NCBI RefSeq assembly: GCF_018474005.1
Contig: NZ_JAHCSH010000003.1
Location: 1 to 64,000, forward strand
Source of the DNA: Curvibacter sp. CHRR-16
Lineage (GTDB): Bacteria > Pseudomonadota > Gammaproteobacteria > Burkholderiales > Burkholderiaceae_C
Length of the DNA: 64,000 nucleotides
Reading direction: 5' to 3'
In this document: positions 20,922-29,469 of the stretch, one piece after another
How the letters are laid out: each line of letters opens with the position of its first letter
How positions within the stretch are numbered: the stretch's first letter is position 1
Translations under genes and position numbers: made by a program
The notes under the pieces: generated by a model
Seen by the model: only the letters and a program-made list of their open reading frames with translations
Told to the model about the DNA's origin: nothing
Databases searched by the model: none

Positions 20922-22507
20922 CAACCCTCCAGCCAGCACTCAGACGCGGCCATATACCCCATCATTTCCATATTAGGGTTCTTCACCCACCCCTTCACCT
21001 TGGGGCCAATGGCTGCGATCGTGTCGTTAAACATTGGAACAATCGTTCCCCCTTCGTTGCTGACCATGAGTGACATATCCTGATATAGCTGTTTGCGCTT
21101 CGTCGGATTGAGCTCTCCGCGCGCAGCGATCACCATCTTGTCGAAAGCCGGATTGATGAATTTCGATTCATTCCAATCCGCTCCACTGATGTAAGCGGTA
21201 GAGAACATCTGGTCCTGAACAGGGCGCCCTTCCCAATAGGACATGCAAAATGGCTGCTTGTTCCAAACTTCGTTCCAATAGCCATCACCTGGCTCGCGCT
21301 TGACTTCCACCTTGATACCGGCCTTTGCAGCGCTGGCTTGAAGTAGTTGTGCAGCATCGACAGCACCGGGGAAGGCGACTTCGGAGGTACGCAGGATTAC
21401 TGCATCCTTGTAGCCCGACTTCTTGAAGTGGAAGGCTGCCTTGTCCGGATCAAATTGGCGTTGAGGGAGCTCGCTGAAAAGCGGGTAAGCAGAATTGATG
21501 GGCGTGTCGTTACCTACCGAACCATAGCCACGCAGAATCTTCTCGACCATTTCCTTGCGATCCGTGGCGTATTTCATGGCCAGTCGGAGATCGGGATTGT
21601 TGAACGGAGCCCCATTGCACTGCATGATCATCACGTAGTGGGCACGACCAGATGCCGTCTGGATCGATACCCCCGGAACGTTTTTAATCATGTCGACAAC
21701 CTTGGGGTCGACGCGGTTGATCATGTGAACACGGCCGCTTTGCAACGCTGCCATGCGTGCGGTAGTGTCATTGAGTACGATGAATTCAACTTGCTCTGCG
21801 AAGCCGCGCACGTTGGCAGCCCAGTAGTTGGCAAAGCGTGTCCCTACATAGCGAACACCAGGCTCATAACTTCCCAACTTGTACGGACCGGTACCGATTG
21901 CGGCGGTTGGATTGTCCTTACCACCATTGGGTTGAATCAAGAGGTGAAAGTCGTTGAGCAGATAAGGCAGATCCGCATTCGGATCTTTCAAGATGAATAC
22001 CACGTTATCACCGTCACGCTTTACCGACGCCACACCGCGCATGATTCCCAAGGCACCAGACTTGGTGTCTGCGCCAGAGTGGCGCTCCATGGTTGCAACC
22101 ACATCGTCTGGCGTCATTTCCTTGCCGTTGTGGAATTGGACGCCCTTGCGAATCTTGAATGTCCAGACTTTTGCATCCTTGGACGAACTCCATTCGGTAG
22201 CCAATTTAGGACGTAACTCTCCTGAAACCGTGAGTTCCACCAGTTCTTCGCCCCATGTACGACCGATGTTGTTTGGAACCGAGGCTGAGGCCAAGGCTGG
22301 ATCGAGACTGTCAGTAGCAGTTCCTCCGGCCAACCCAATGCGCAGTATCCCGCCACGTACAGGGTTTGCAGCGTAGGCACTGTGTGCCATCATGAGATTG
22401 AGTGCACTGACGGAGATTCCCGCTGCCGCAGCACGGCCTAAAAAGTCTCGGCGTGAATGCCGACCATCGGCCAGAATTCGACTCAGATCACTCGATTGCA
22501 TCGGCAT
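20921..22507 (-). CDS. ABC substrate-binding protein, family 5, Tat-exported
   Basis: A 528-residue periplasmic solute-binding protein of the oligopeptide/dipeptide/nickel class (SBP_bac_5). A twin-arginine signal is visible at about residues 17-48 (SRRDFLGRAAAAGIS, then a hydrophobic stretch and AYA). The mature part carries the family pattern WTFKIRKGVQFHNGKEMTPDDVV-like residues in two blocks. The ATG at 22507 has GGAGG 7 nt upstream, which settles the start. It is the first gene of the operon; a direct repeat of AraC-operator spacing lies 100 bp upstream. The ligand is unknown. Confidence 0.92.
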   Translation of the reverse strand: MPMQSSDLSRILADGRHSRRDFLGRAAAAGISVSALNLMMAHSAYAANPVRGGILRIGLAGGTATDSLDPALASASVPNNIGRTWGEELVELTVSGELRPKLATEWSSSKDAKVWTFKIRKGVQFHNGKEMTPDDVVATMERHSGADTKSGALGIMRGVASVKRDGDNVVFILKDPNADLPYLLNDFHLLIQPNGGKDNPTAAIGTGPYKLGSYEPGVRYVGTRFANYWAANVRGFAEQVEFIVLNDTTARMAALQSGRVHMINRVDPKVVDMIKNVPGVSIQTASGRAHYVMIMQCNGAPFNNPDLRLAMKYATDRKEMVEKILRGYGSVGNDTPINSAYPLFSELPQRQFDPDKAAFHFKKSGYKDAVILRTSEVAFPGAVDAAQLLQASAAKAGIKVEVKREPGDGYWNEVWNKQPFCMSYWEGRPVQDQMFSTAYISGADWNESKFINPAFDKMVIAARGELNPTKRKQLYQDMSLMVSNEGGTIVPMFNDTIAAIGPKVKGWVKNPNMEMMGYMAASECWLEG

Positions 22508-22785
22508 ACGTACACCTCCAGAAGATTTGTCACCAAGAAACTCAGTAACGCTCAGTCTAGAAAGACTCAAACGACATCTTCTTCAGTGCATACCCGAGAA
22601 GCGAACGTCGTATTTGTGCAAACTACCGTCGTTTTTGTCCATTCCCAACCTCTAAAGCAGATTTTGAATGCTTGGAATCACCGCATGGCTCACGCTTAAC
22701 TGGGCTGCTGCCCAAGACTCAAAGAACAGGGCTCACGACTCTAGCAACAGCCATAATGGAGTTCACCGACTACGAAGAGCCACCC
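22508..22785. other. Divergent intergenic region, accessory operon / xth
   Basis: This stretch must hold the promoter of the minus-strand transport operon and that of xth. Its main feature is the 21-bp-spaced direct repeat at 22607-22641. The right junction of the accessory segment lies here or within the 5' half of xth. No coding frame is convincing. Confidence 0.5.
22607..22641. promoter_or_regulatory. Direct repeat with AraC-operator geometry
   Basis: GTCGTATTTGTGCA (22607-22620) is repeated as GTCGTTTTTGTCCA (22628-22641), with 21 bp from start to start, which is two helical turns. Tandem half-sites with this spacing are usual for AraC-family dimers. The repeat lies 100-134 bp upstream of the first operon gene. 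The likely binder is the GlxA/AraC regulator at 13862-14935; this is inference from geometry and linkage. Confidence 0.5.
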
Positions 22786-23586
22786 ATGAAAATCATCACT
22801 GCAAACCTGAACGGAATCCGATCCGCAGCCACTAAGGGCTTCTTCGAATGGGTCCAACAGCAAGATGCGGATGTACTCGGCGTGCAGGAGATCAAGGCGC
22901 AGGCTGATGTTGTTGAAGGCACCTACTGCCAATTGGCAGGCTTGTCTGGTCACTTCCATTACGCCGAGAAGAAAGGCTATTCCGGTGTCGGCCTGTACAC
23001 CCGCGTCGAACCTAGCGACATCGTGATGGGGTTCGGTGTTGCCGAATTTGATGCAGAAGGTCGTTGGATTGAAAAGCGCTTCGATAAGCCGGGTCGCAGG
23101 CTCAGCGTCATCAGTTGCTATTTCCCGAGTGGCTCCAGTGGAGAGGAGCGTCAGCAGGCCAAGTTCCGGTTTCTTGACGTGATGGCCCAGCACCTAGCCA
23201 AGCTAAAACAGCAACGCGAGTTCATCCTAGTCGGTGATGTGAATATCGCTCACATGGAGGCCGACCTGAAGAACTGGAAAGGCAACCTGAAAAACAGTGG
23301 TTTCCTGCCCGAAGAGCGCGCCTGGATGTCTCAATTACTGGGCACCGAGAAGGGCCAGGGCGGTCTGGTGGACGTGTACCGCCAACTGCATCCCGACACC
23401 ACCGATGCCTGCTACACATGGTGGAGTAACCGCGGTCAAGCCTATGCCAAGAACGTGGGCTGGCGCTTGGACTACCACCTGGCCACCCCGGCGCTTGCGG
23501 CCCAAGCCCGCCACTGCAGCATTTACAAGGATGTCAAGTTCAGTGACCACGCGCCGGTGACCATGGACTACGACTTGGCGCTGTAA
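22786..23586 (+). CDS. xth: Exodeoxyribonuclease III
   Basis: A 266-residue AP endonuclease and 3'-5' exonuclease of base-excision repair (EEP fold). Motifs present: NLNGIRSA, VQEIKAQ with the metal-binding Glu, GDVNIAHMEADLKNWKGN, LDYHLATPA, and the final SDHAPVTMDYDL with the catalytic Asp-His. The ATG at 22786 gives the usual MKIITANLNG start. The gene looks complete. Its 5' half is less GC-rich in third positions, by eye, than its 3' half, which resembles the neighbours. With the remnant at 13429 this suggests a hybrid gene re-formed at the right edge of the accessory segment. Confidence 0.95.
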   Translation: MKIITANLNGIRSAATKGFFEWVQQQDADVLGVQEIKAQADVVEGTYCQLAGLSGHFHYAEKKGYSGVGLYTRVEPSDIVMGFGVAEFDAEGRWIEKRFDKPGRRLSVISCYFPSGSSGEERQQAKFRFLDVMAQHLAKLKQQREFILVGDVNIAHMEADLKNWKGNLKNSGFLPEERAWMSQLLGTEKGQGGLVDVYRQLHPDTTDACYTWWSNRGQAYAKNVGWRLDYHLATPALAAQARHCSIYKDVKFSDHAPVTMDYDLAL

Positions 23587-23636
23587 GCGCCTGCCATAAC
23601 CTTGCAATGCCCGTGTAATTGCCTCGTGTGTCCCCG

Positions 23637-24461
23637 TTACTGAGGGCGCTTGGCGCGTTGGTAGAGCGGCTCCACATCGGGCATCGCCGCCTCCATGTCG
23701 CCAATGCGGGTGTCACTGGCCGGATGGGTGGACAACCACTGGGGTGGTGCGTTGCGGTTGGCTTGGGCCATTTTGGTCCACAAGCTAATGCCTGCTCGGG
23801 GGTTGAATCCAGCACGCGCCGCCAGCTCCATGCCGACCAAGTCGGCTTCGGTTTCGTCCTCGCGGCTAAAGCGCAGGGTGAGCAATTGCGCCCCCATCTC
23901 CGTGATACTTTGGCCCACTTGCCCTAAGCCAAAAATCTGCGTGATCAGATTTGCGCCTATGCCTGTGGCGGCGGTTTTACCCATGCGCTCGCGGGCATGC
24001 TCGCGCAGGGCATGGGCGATTTCATGCCCCATAACCAAGGCTACTTCGTCGTCAGTGAGCTGCAACTTGTCCAAGATGCCGGTGTAAAACGCAATCTTGC
24101 CACCCGGCATGCAAAAGGCATTGACTTGGTCGCTTCGCAGCAAATTGACCTCCCATTGCCACTCTTTGGCACGCGGATTCCATTCTTGCGCAAAGGGAAT
24201 GAGTTGCTGCGCGATGCGGCGCAGGCGTTGCAGCTGCGCGTTTTGTGACGTGGCCACGGCTTGCTTGCCGCGCGCTTGGCTGAGCATTTGCTTGTACTGC
24301 TGGGCCGCACTGGCCTCGACCTCCTCAGCGGGAACGAGCTTGGCAAAAGCCGATCGTTCGCCCACCTGCACGCCCTCGCGGGCACTCACCAGCCCCGCAT
24401 GGACAGCAACCAAGGCCAACAACCAGGCCATGCACAACTTGCCAATAGCGTATTGCTCCAT
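23637..24461 (-). CDS. M48-family exported metallopeptidase
   Basis: A 274-residue zinc metalloprotease. A signal peptide (about residues 1-27) is followed by a region resembling LoiP/BepA-type envelope proteases. The zinc motif is HEIAHAL, with the third ligand glutamate in SREDETEADLVGMELAARAGF. It is probably periplasmic or outer-membrane associated and acts in envelope quality control. A possible lipoprotein cysteine (KLC) is not in a convincing lipobox. The gene is convergent with xth and divergent from the AmpG-type gene. Confidence 0.88.
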   Translation of the reverse strand: MEQYAIGKLCMAWLLALVAVHAGLVSAREGVQVGERSAFAKLVPAEEVEASAAQQYKQMLSQARGKQAVATSQNAQLQRLRRIAQQLIPFAQEWNPRAKEWQWEVNLLRSDQVNAFCMPGGKIAFYTGILDKLQLTDDEVALVMGHEIAHALREHARERMGKTAATGIGANLITQIFGLGQVGQSITEMGAQLLTLRFSREDETEADLVGMELAARAGFNPRAGISLWTKMAQANRNAPPQWLSTHPASDTRIGDMEAAMPDVEPLYQRAKRPQ

Positions 24462-24530
24462 CGTTACGTCTCCTCACTCGCCAGTATTATTCCCTGCATG
24501 TGCAATTCCCCCTCGCCACAAAACCCACCC

Positions 24531-25841
24531 ATGCCCCAAGACAGCCCACCCAAACACCCATGGCTGCGGGCTTGGCGCGTGTACGCCCAACCGGCTTGCC
24601 TGCGCATGCTGTTGCTGGGTTTTTCCTCTGGTCTGCCACTGTTGCTGGTGCTGGGCACCCTCAGCTTTTGGTTGCGTGAAGCGGGGGTCAACCGCAGCAG
24701 CATTGGCTACTTCAGCTGGGTGGGGTTGGCATTTGCATTCAAATGGACATGGTCGCCTTTGGTTGACAGGCTGTCGTTGCCACTGCTCACGGCCCGCTTG
24801 GGACGTCGCCGCAGCTGGCTTTTGCTGGCCCAAACGGGCATTGTGCTGGGCTTGCTGGTATTGGCCCTCCACAACCCACTAGACAATTTGGCCTACACCG
24901 CATGGGCTGCGTTGCTGGTGGCCATCGCCGCGGCCACGCAAGACATTGCGCTCGATGCGTTTCGCATCGAGTCGGCCAACACCGACGAGCAAGCCGCACT
25001 GGCGGCCACCTACCAAACTGGCTACCGCTTGGCCATGATTTGGGCTGGTGCAGGCGCTCTGTGGGTGGCTGCACGCGCCCAAGGCAACACGGTGGGCTAC
25101 GACTTTGGCGCTTGGCAAACGGCGTACTGGGCCATGGCCCTGTCTATGCTGCCGGGCATGGTGACGGTGCTTTTCAGTGCAGAACCCCATCCAGTGGCTT
25201 TGCCCCCCACACGCACAGCACAGGAGTGGATAAACCAAGCGGTGGTGGCCCCATTTGCCGACTTTTTCCGTCGCTACGGCTGGCATGCCGCTGCCTTGCT
25301 GGCGCTCATTGGGCTGTACCGCATCAGCGATGTGGTGATGGGTGTCATGGCTAATACGTTTTACGTGGACATGGGCTACACCAAAGACGAGGTGGCTGCA
25401 GTGACCAAAATCTATGGCGTCATCATGACGCTGGCAGGCTCCTTTCTGGGTGGAGCGCTGGCTATGCGCTGGGGGGTGATGCGGGTTCTCATGCTGGGGG
25501 CCGTGCTCAGCGCAGCCAGCAATTTGCTGTTTTCGTGGCTGGCCGGTCATGGGCACGACCTGAACGCCTTGATCGCCGTCATTTCGGCCGACAACCTGGC
25601 TGGTGGCGTGGCCACTGCGGCCTTCATTGCCTACTTGTCATCGCTGACCAATATCAGCTACTCGGCCACCCAATACGCATTGTTCAGTTCGTTCATGCTC
25701 TTGATTCCGAAAACCTTGGCTGGTTATTCGGGCGAATATGTGGACGCTTTCGGCTACAGCGCCTTCTTTACCAGTACCGCGCTGCTGGGCGTTCCGGTTA
25801 TCCTGCTGCTGTTCTGGATAAACCATAAAAACAGGCCATAA
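24531..25841 (+). CDS. ampG: AmpG-family muropeptide MFS transporter
   Basis: A 436-residue major-facilitator protein of the AmpG family, which imports GlcNAc-anhydroMurNAc peptides during wall recycling. It has about 12-14 hydrophobic segments and the characteristic LLLGFSSGLPLLLVLGTLSFWLR split over the first helix, then FKWTWSPLVDRL. ATQDIALDAFRIE is strongly diagnostic for the family. Two ATGs (24498 and 24531) are possible; the second gives MPQDSPPKHPWLRAW and is preferred, although neither has a clear ribosome site. It is divergent from the M48 peptidase gene. Confidence 0.88.
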   Translation: MPQDSPPKHPWLRAWRVYAQPACLRMLLLGFSSGLPLLLVLGTLSFWLREAGVNRSSIGYFSWVGLAFAFKWTWSPLVDRLSLPLLTARLGRRRSWLLLAQTGIVLGLLVLALHNPLDNLAYTAWAALLVAIAAATQDIALDAFRIESANTDEQAALAATYQTGYRLAMIWAGAGALWVAARAQGNTVGYDFGAWQTAYWAMALSMLPGMVTVLFSAEPHPVALPPTRTAQEWINQAVVAPFADFFRRYGWHAAALLALIGLYRISDVVMGVMANTFYVDMGYTKDEVAAVTKIYGVIMTLAGSFLGGALAMRWGVMRVLMLGAVLSAASNLLFSWLAGHGHDLNALIAVISADNLAGGVATAAFIAYLSSLTNISYSATQYALFSSFMLLIPKTLAGYSGEYVDAFGYSAFFTSTALLGVPVILLLFWINHKNRP

Positions 25842-25899
25842 GCCTTGTTGGATAAGCTGAAGTCACTATTATTTTGATAGCAAACCTGCTAGAAACACT

Positions 25900-26673
25900 A
25901 TGGCATTGCAACACCTACACCTTATCGAAGACGACGAACGCCTAGCCAAAATGGTGGCGGAGTACTTAGGGCAATCGGGCTTTACCGTCAGCCACAGCGC
26001 CTCAGGCACAGATGGCTTGCTGCGCTTGGAGTCCGCCAGCAGCACGCCCATTGATCTGGTCATTCTGGACATCATGCTGCCTGACATGGACGGTTTGGAA
26101 GTGTGCCGTCGCATCCGTGCGCTGCATGCTCCTATCGCATCCATACCGGTAGTCATGCTCACCGCCAAAGGCGATGCCATGGACCGCATCATTGGCCTTG
26201 AGATTGGTGCGGACGACTACATGGCCAAACCCTTTGAACCCCGTGAACTGCTCGCCCGTATCCGCGCAGTGCTGCGGCGCAAAGCCGATCCTGCCACCGC
26301 AGGAACCGTGTCAGCCCCCAACAGCCATGCAATCACCATGGGCAGCCCTACTGGCAGCGAATCGCAACTGCTCCAATTTGGCAGCTTGGAAATCGACCGC
26401 GATGCCCGTGTTGTGCGCGTACAGGGCAAACGCTGCGACTTGACGGCCTACCAATTCGATCTGTTGGTGGCATTGGCTGAGAACGCAGGCAAAGTGATGA
26501 GCCGCGACAAAATCATGGAAATTGTGCGTGGGCGCGAGCTCGAAGCGTTTGATCGCTCGATCGACGTGCACATGGGCCGCATCCGCGCTGCCATCGAAAT
26601 AGACGTCAAGAACCCCCAGCGCATCTTGACCGTGCGCGGTGTGGGCTATGTGTTTGCGCGCCACCAAGACTGA
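25900..26673 (+). CDS. OmpR-family response regulator
   Basis: A 257-residue two-component regulator. The receiver domain (1-125) has the acidic pair EDDE, the phosphoacceptor Asp in VILDIMLPDMDG, Thr in MLTAKGD and Lys in DDYMAKPFEPREL. A 25-residue linker follows, then a winged-helix output domain with SRDKIMEIVRGRELEAFDRSIDVHMGRIRAAI. It resembles RstA/CpxR-type regulators. The sensor gene follows 6 bp later. The stimulus is unknown. Confidence 0.92.
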   Translation: MALQHLHLIEDDERLAKMVAEYLGQSGFTVSHSASGTDGLLRLESASSTPIDLVILDIMLPDMDGLEVCRRIRALHAPIASIPVVMLTAKGDAMDRIIGLEIGADDYMAKPFEPRELLARIRAVLRRKADPATAGTVSAPNSHAITMGSPTGSESQLLQFGSLEIDRDARVVRVQGKRCDLTAYQFDLLVALAENAGKVMSRDKIMEIVRGRELEAFDRSIDVHMGRIRAAIEIDVKNPQRILTVRGVGYVFARHQD

Positions 26674-26679
26674 CACACC

Positions 26680-27936
26680 ATGAAGCGTCTTTATCTGCGC
26701 ATATGGCTCACGGTGGTGCTCACCGTGTGCATATTGACCCTGATTGTCGGCTGGACATGGCAGATGACCGAAGAAGCGCCTCCACGTGAAGTAGTGGTCA
26801 GCGATGAAGAAGGCAACATTCTTGGCAACGGTTTGGCATACGCTGGCCCACGTTCACACAACCCCAACGAACACCACTTGCCCCCGCCTCCTCCATTTTT
26901 TGCTTTGCGCTTAGGGGACAAACCCAATTTTTCGCTGGCAGGACGCTCTCCGGAATTCGAATTGATGATGGAAAACGGCGAAATCGTTTTCCTGCACATG
27001 CCACGCACAACCGACAACATCCACAATCCACTGGGCTTTTTCTGGACTCTGGTGCTAGTGGGCATTGCCGTGGCCATGGGGGCTTACCCCGCTATTCGTC
27101 GCCTGACGCGGCGCTTGGAACATTTGCACAAAGGGGTAGAGCGCTGGGGCCGCGGCGACTTGAGTTCCCGCGTCGATATCAAAGGCAAAGACGAAGTGGC
27201 CTTTCTGGCCCAAAGCTTTAACCGGGCAGCAGAGCAAGTGCAATCCTTGGTGAATTCACGCGAGAACCTATTGGCCTCGCAAAAAGCCTTGCTGGCCAAT
27301 GCCTCACACGAATTGCGCTCCCCTTTGGCCCGCATCCGCATCGGCTTAGAACTGATGGGCAGCACTCCCACGCTACACACCCGTAACGAAATTGCGCGCA
27401 ACATCGCTGAACTGGACGCTTTGATTGAAGAAATATTGCTCGCCAGTCGCTTGGACACGCACGAAACCGATTTGGGGCCCCTTGAAGATGTGGACTTGGT
27501 TGGCCTGAGCGCAGAAGAATGCGCCCGTACCCAAGCCCTGCTGGATGTACAGACCACCGAGATACTCGTGCCCGGCGTCAGCAAACTGCTGCGCCGCGTC
27601 ATTCGCAATCTGTTAGAGAACGCCCGGCGCTACGGGGGCAACGACGTTTGCTTGCTGCTGCGCACCCACGAGCAAGAAGCCGTATTGCAAGTGCATGACT
27701 CTGGCCCGGGTGTACCCGAGGACAAGCAAGAACGCATCTTTGAGCCTTTTTACCGCTTGCCTGGCGCATCGGAGCGCGAAGGAGGTGTGGGCTTGGGCTT
27801 GGCCTTGGTTAAGTCGATTGTGACGCGCCACGGCGGCAGCGTCAGTTGCCGCAACCGTAGCTTGGGCGGTGCTTGCTTTGAAGTACGCCTGCCATTGCGC
27901 TCCTGCGCACCCTTGGTGTCCGTAGATTCGGAATAA
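26680..27936 (+). CDS. Sensor histidine kinase (CpxA/RstB-like)
   Basis: A 418-residue membrane kinase. One membrane segment lies at residues 7-27 and another at about 112-130, enclosing a short periplasmic domain of about 85 residues with a PPPPP stretch. A HAMP domain follows. The H-box is LLANASHELRSPLARIR, the N-box NLLENARRYGG, and the G-boxes DSGPGVPEDKQERIFEPF and GVGLGLALVKSIV. It pairs with the OmpR-type regulator 6 bp upstream. The small sensor domain suggests envelope sensing, but no ligand can be named. Confidence 0.92.
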   Translation: MKRLYLRIWLTVVLTVCILTLIVGWTWQMTEEAPPREVVVSDEEGNILGNGLAYAGPRSHNPNEHHLPPPPPFFALRLGDKPNFSLAGRSPEFELMMENGEIVFLHMPRTTDNIHNPLGFFWTLVLVGIAVAMGAYPAIRRLTRRLEHLHKGVERWGRGDLSSRVDIKGKDEVAFLAQSFNRAAEQVQSLVNSRENLLASQKALLANASHELRSPLARIRIGLELMGSTPTLHTRNEIARNIAELDALIEEILLASRLDTHETDLGPLEDVDLVGLSAEECARTQALLDVQTTEILVPGVSKLLRRVIRNLLENARRYGGNDVCLLLRTHEQEAVLQVHDSGPGVPEDKQERIFEPFYRLPGASEREGGVGLGLALVKSIVTRHGGSVSCRNRSLGGACFEVRLPLRSCAPLVSVDSE

Positions 27937-28074
27937 CTTCTTACATTTTGCAGCATGCAATTCCCCCGTCCGAGGGATGGTGGCTTGCGATAGCAATGCG
28001 TACAGTTACTACCTGACTGCTGTCACAGTTCTCAAGGATTGCAGGGTAGCCCGGAAACAGCATAAATACCATTG

Positions 28075-28144
28075 GCTAACCCTCTACCGGTCCAACGACG
28101 TCCCCTCGGGGACTTGAAGCCACCCTCACCGGTGGCTTTTTTTT
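28075..28144 (+). ncRNA. Candidate short RNA or long terminator leader
   Basis: A possible sigma-70 promoter (TTGCAG 28039-28044, 18-nt gap, TAAATA 28063-28068) would start an RNA of about 70 nt. It would contain GUCCC-CUCG-GGGAC, a hairpin at 28100-28113, and end at the terminator at 28117-28144. An ACCGGT occurs before the first hairpin and again inside the terminator, so the two could pair alternatively. It could equally be only the 3' end of the kinase mRNA. Confidence 0.3.
28117..28144 (+). terminator. Rho-independent terminator after the histidine kinase
   Basis: AAGCCACC-CTCACC-GGTGGCTT followed by eight T residues is a strong plus-strand terminator. It ends 17 bp before the convergent waaF stop codon. 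Confidence 0.85.
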
Positions 28145-28161
28145 GCCTGCTGGACAGCTTT

Positions 28162-29202
28162 TCAAGCCTGCAAGGCTTGCAGCACGCGCTCAGGGCTTAT
28201 GTCTTGCAAACAGCGCGTGTGGCCCAGCGGACATGCACGCTCGAAGCAAGGCGCGCAATCCAAAGCAGGTTGGTACTGCGGATCTTCTTTAAGCCAAATG
28301 ACATGGGCTTTGTCGCTGAGCGGTGGTGTATGCAAAGGACTGGACGAGCCAAACACCGCCACTTGGGGCACATGGAAAGCCGCCGCCACGTGCATAAGCC
28401 CCGAATCGTTGCTCACCACCGCATGGGCTTGGGCGATCAAGGCCATGGCCTGCTCCAAACGGGTTTTGCCTGCCAGATTGATGCAGTGCGGCGACTCCCC
28501 CTTGCGCTGCGCGTTGACGGCACTGGCAATGGCCTGGCAAACCAGCGCATCTTTGCCCGAACCCAAGAGGACAACTGGCAAATCCAATTGCTGGGCCAGC
28601 GCAATGCAGTGCGCCACAGGCCAACGTTTGGCCTCCCCATACTCAGCCCCTGGGGCCAGCACCACGTAGCCACCAGCCTGCAAGCCAGTGTGCTGCAAGG
28701 CCTGCTCCAACGTCGCTGCGGGCAAAGCCAATTGCGGCTGAGGTTGACTGTGCGGCTGGCTGACTGCGCCCTGAGCAGCGGGCTTGGCCAGCGCCAGATA
28801 AAAGTCCACCATGGGAGGGCGATGGGCTTTGGATGGATTGGGCACGCTATCGGTCAGCAACCACTGGCGCATCTCCCCCACATAACCCACCCGCCGGGCA
28901 ATGCCAGCCCACCATGGGATGAGCGCGCTCTTGAGCGAATTGGGGGCGATGTAGGCCACATCAAAACGCTGCGCTGCCAGTTGCTTGGCCATGGCGCGGC
29001 GCGCTTGCCACTGCAGGCCGCCATGGGCAAACGGAAACTCAACCACCTGCTGCACTTGGGGCATGGCCCGGTACACGGGTGCAACCCATGGCAGAGCCCC
29101 CACGGTGATGGACTCACCGCGCTGTGCCAACACCCGCAGCAGGGGCTCGGTCATGACAGCATCCCCAATCCATTGGGGCGCAATCAGCAACGCAGCCGTC
29201 AT
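28162..29202 (-). CDS. waaF: ADP-heptose:LPS heptosyltransferase II
   Basis: A 346-residue GT9 glycosyltransferase that adds the second heptose to the inner core of lipopolysaccharide on the cytoplasmic face. It begins MTAALLIAPQWIGDAVM, typical of WaaF, and has LAPGAEYGEAKRWP for nucleotide-sugar binding. The C-terminal VSNDSGLMHVAAAFHVPQVAVFG is split by the GT9 signature. The ATG at 29202 is preferred over a GTG at 29214. A zinc-finger gene and ilvE lie upstream on the same strand and could be in one operon. Confidence 0.92.
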   Translation of the reverse strand: MTAALLIAPQWIGDAVMTEPLLRVLAQRGESITVGALPWVAPVYRAMPQVQQVVEFPFAHGGLQWQARRAMAKQLAAQRFDVAYIAPNSLKSALIPWWAGIARRVGYVGEMRQWLLTDSVPNPSKAHRPPMVDFYLALAKPAAQGAVSQPHSQPQPQLALPAATLEQALQHTGLQAGGYVVLAPGAEYGEAKRWPVAHCIALAQQLDLPVVLLGSGKDALVCQAIASAVNAQRKGESPHCINLAGKTRLEQAMALIAQAHAVVSNDSGLMHVAAAFHVPQVAVFGSSSPLHTPPLSDKAHVIWLKEDPQYQPALDCAPCFERACPLGHTRCLQDISPERVLQALQA

Positions 29203-29235
29203 GCCTTCGTGCACCTACCCACTGGCCAGCGAGGC

Positions 29236-29439
29236 TCAGTGGTGTGCAGCAACGTGTTCACCGGCTTTGAGGCGGTATTCGGTGCCACAGTAAGGGCACT
29301 TGGCTTGGCCAGTTTTGGCCACATTCAGGTACACCTTGGGGTGGGTGTTCCAAGTTTCCATCTGGGCTTTGGGGCTGGGGCAGTACACACCGCCTTCGCG
29401 GTTCAGGTCTTTGGCCAACAATTCAACTACTTGGGACAT
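29236..29439 (-). CDS. Small zinc-finger domain protein (zf-CHCC)
   Basis: A 67-residue protein with a zinc site made of Cys in GVYCPSP, His in WNTHPKVYL and the pair CPYCGTEY. This matches the zf-CHCC family related to the NDUFS6/Mpr complex I assembly subunit. In betaproteobacteria the gene commonly sits next to ilvE, as here (30 bp). The function of the bacterial stand-alone protein is not settled. Confidence 0.85.
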   Translation of the reverse strand: MSQVVELLAKDLNREGGVYCPSPKAQMETWNTHPKVYLNVAKTGQAKCPYCGTEYRLKAGEHVAAHH

Positions 29440-29469
29440 GGAATCAATCTCCTGCTTAAGGGGAAGCGC

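Noticed and set aside
13653..22785. Accessory segment considered as a prophage or ICE
   Set aside because: No integrase, replication, conjugation or phage structural gene, and no flanking direct repeat was found.
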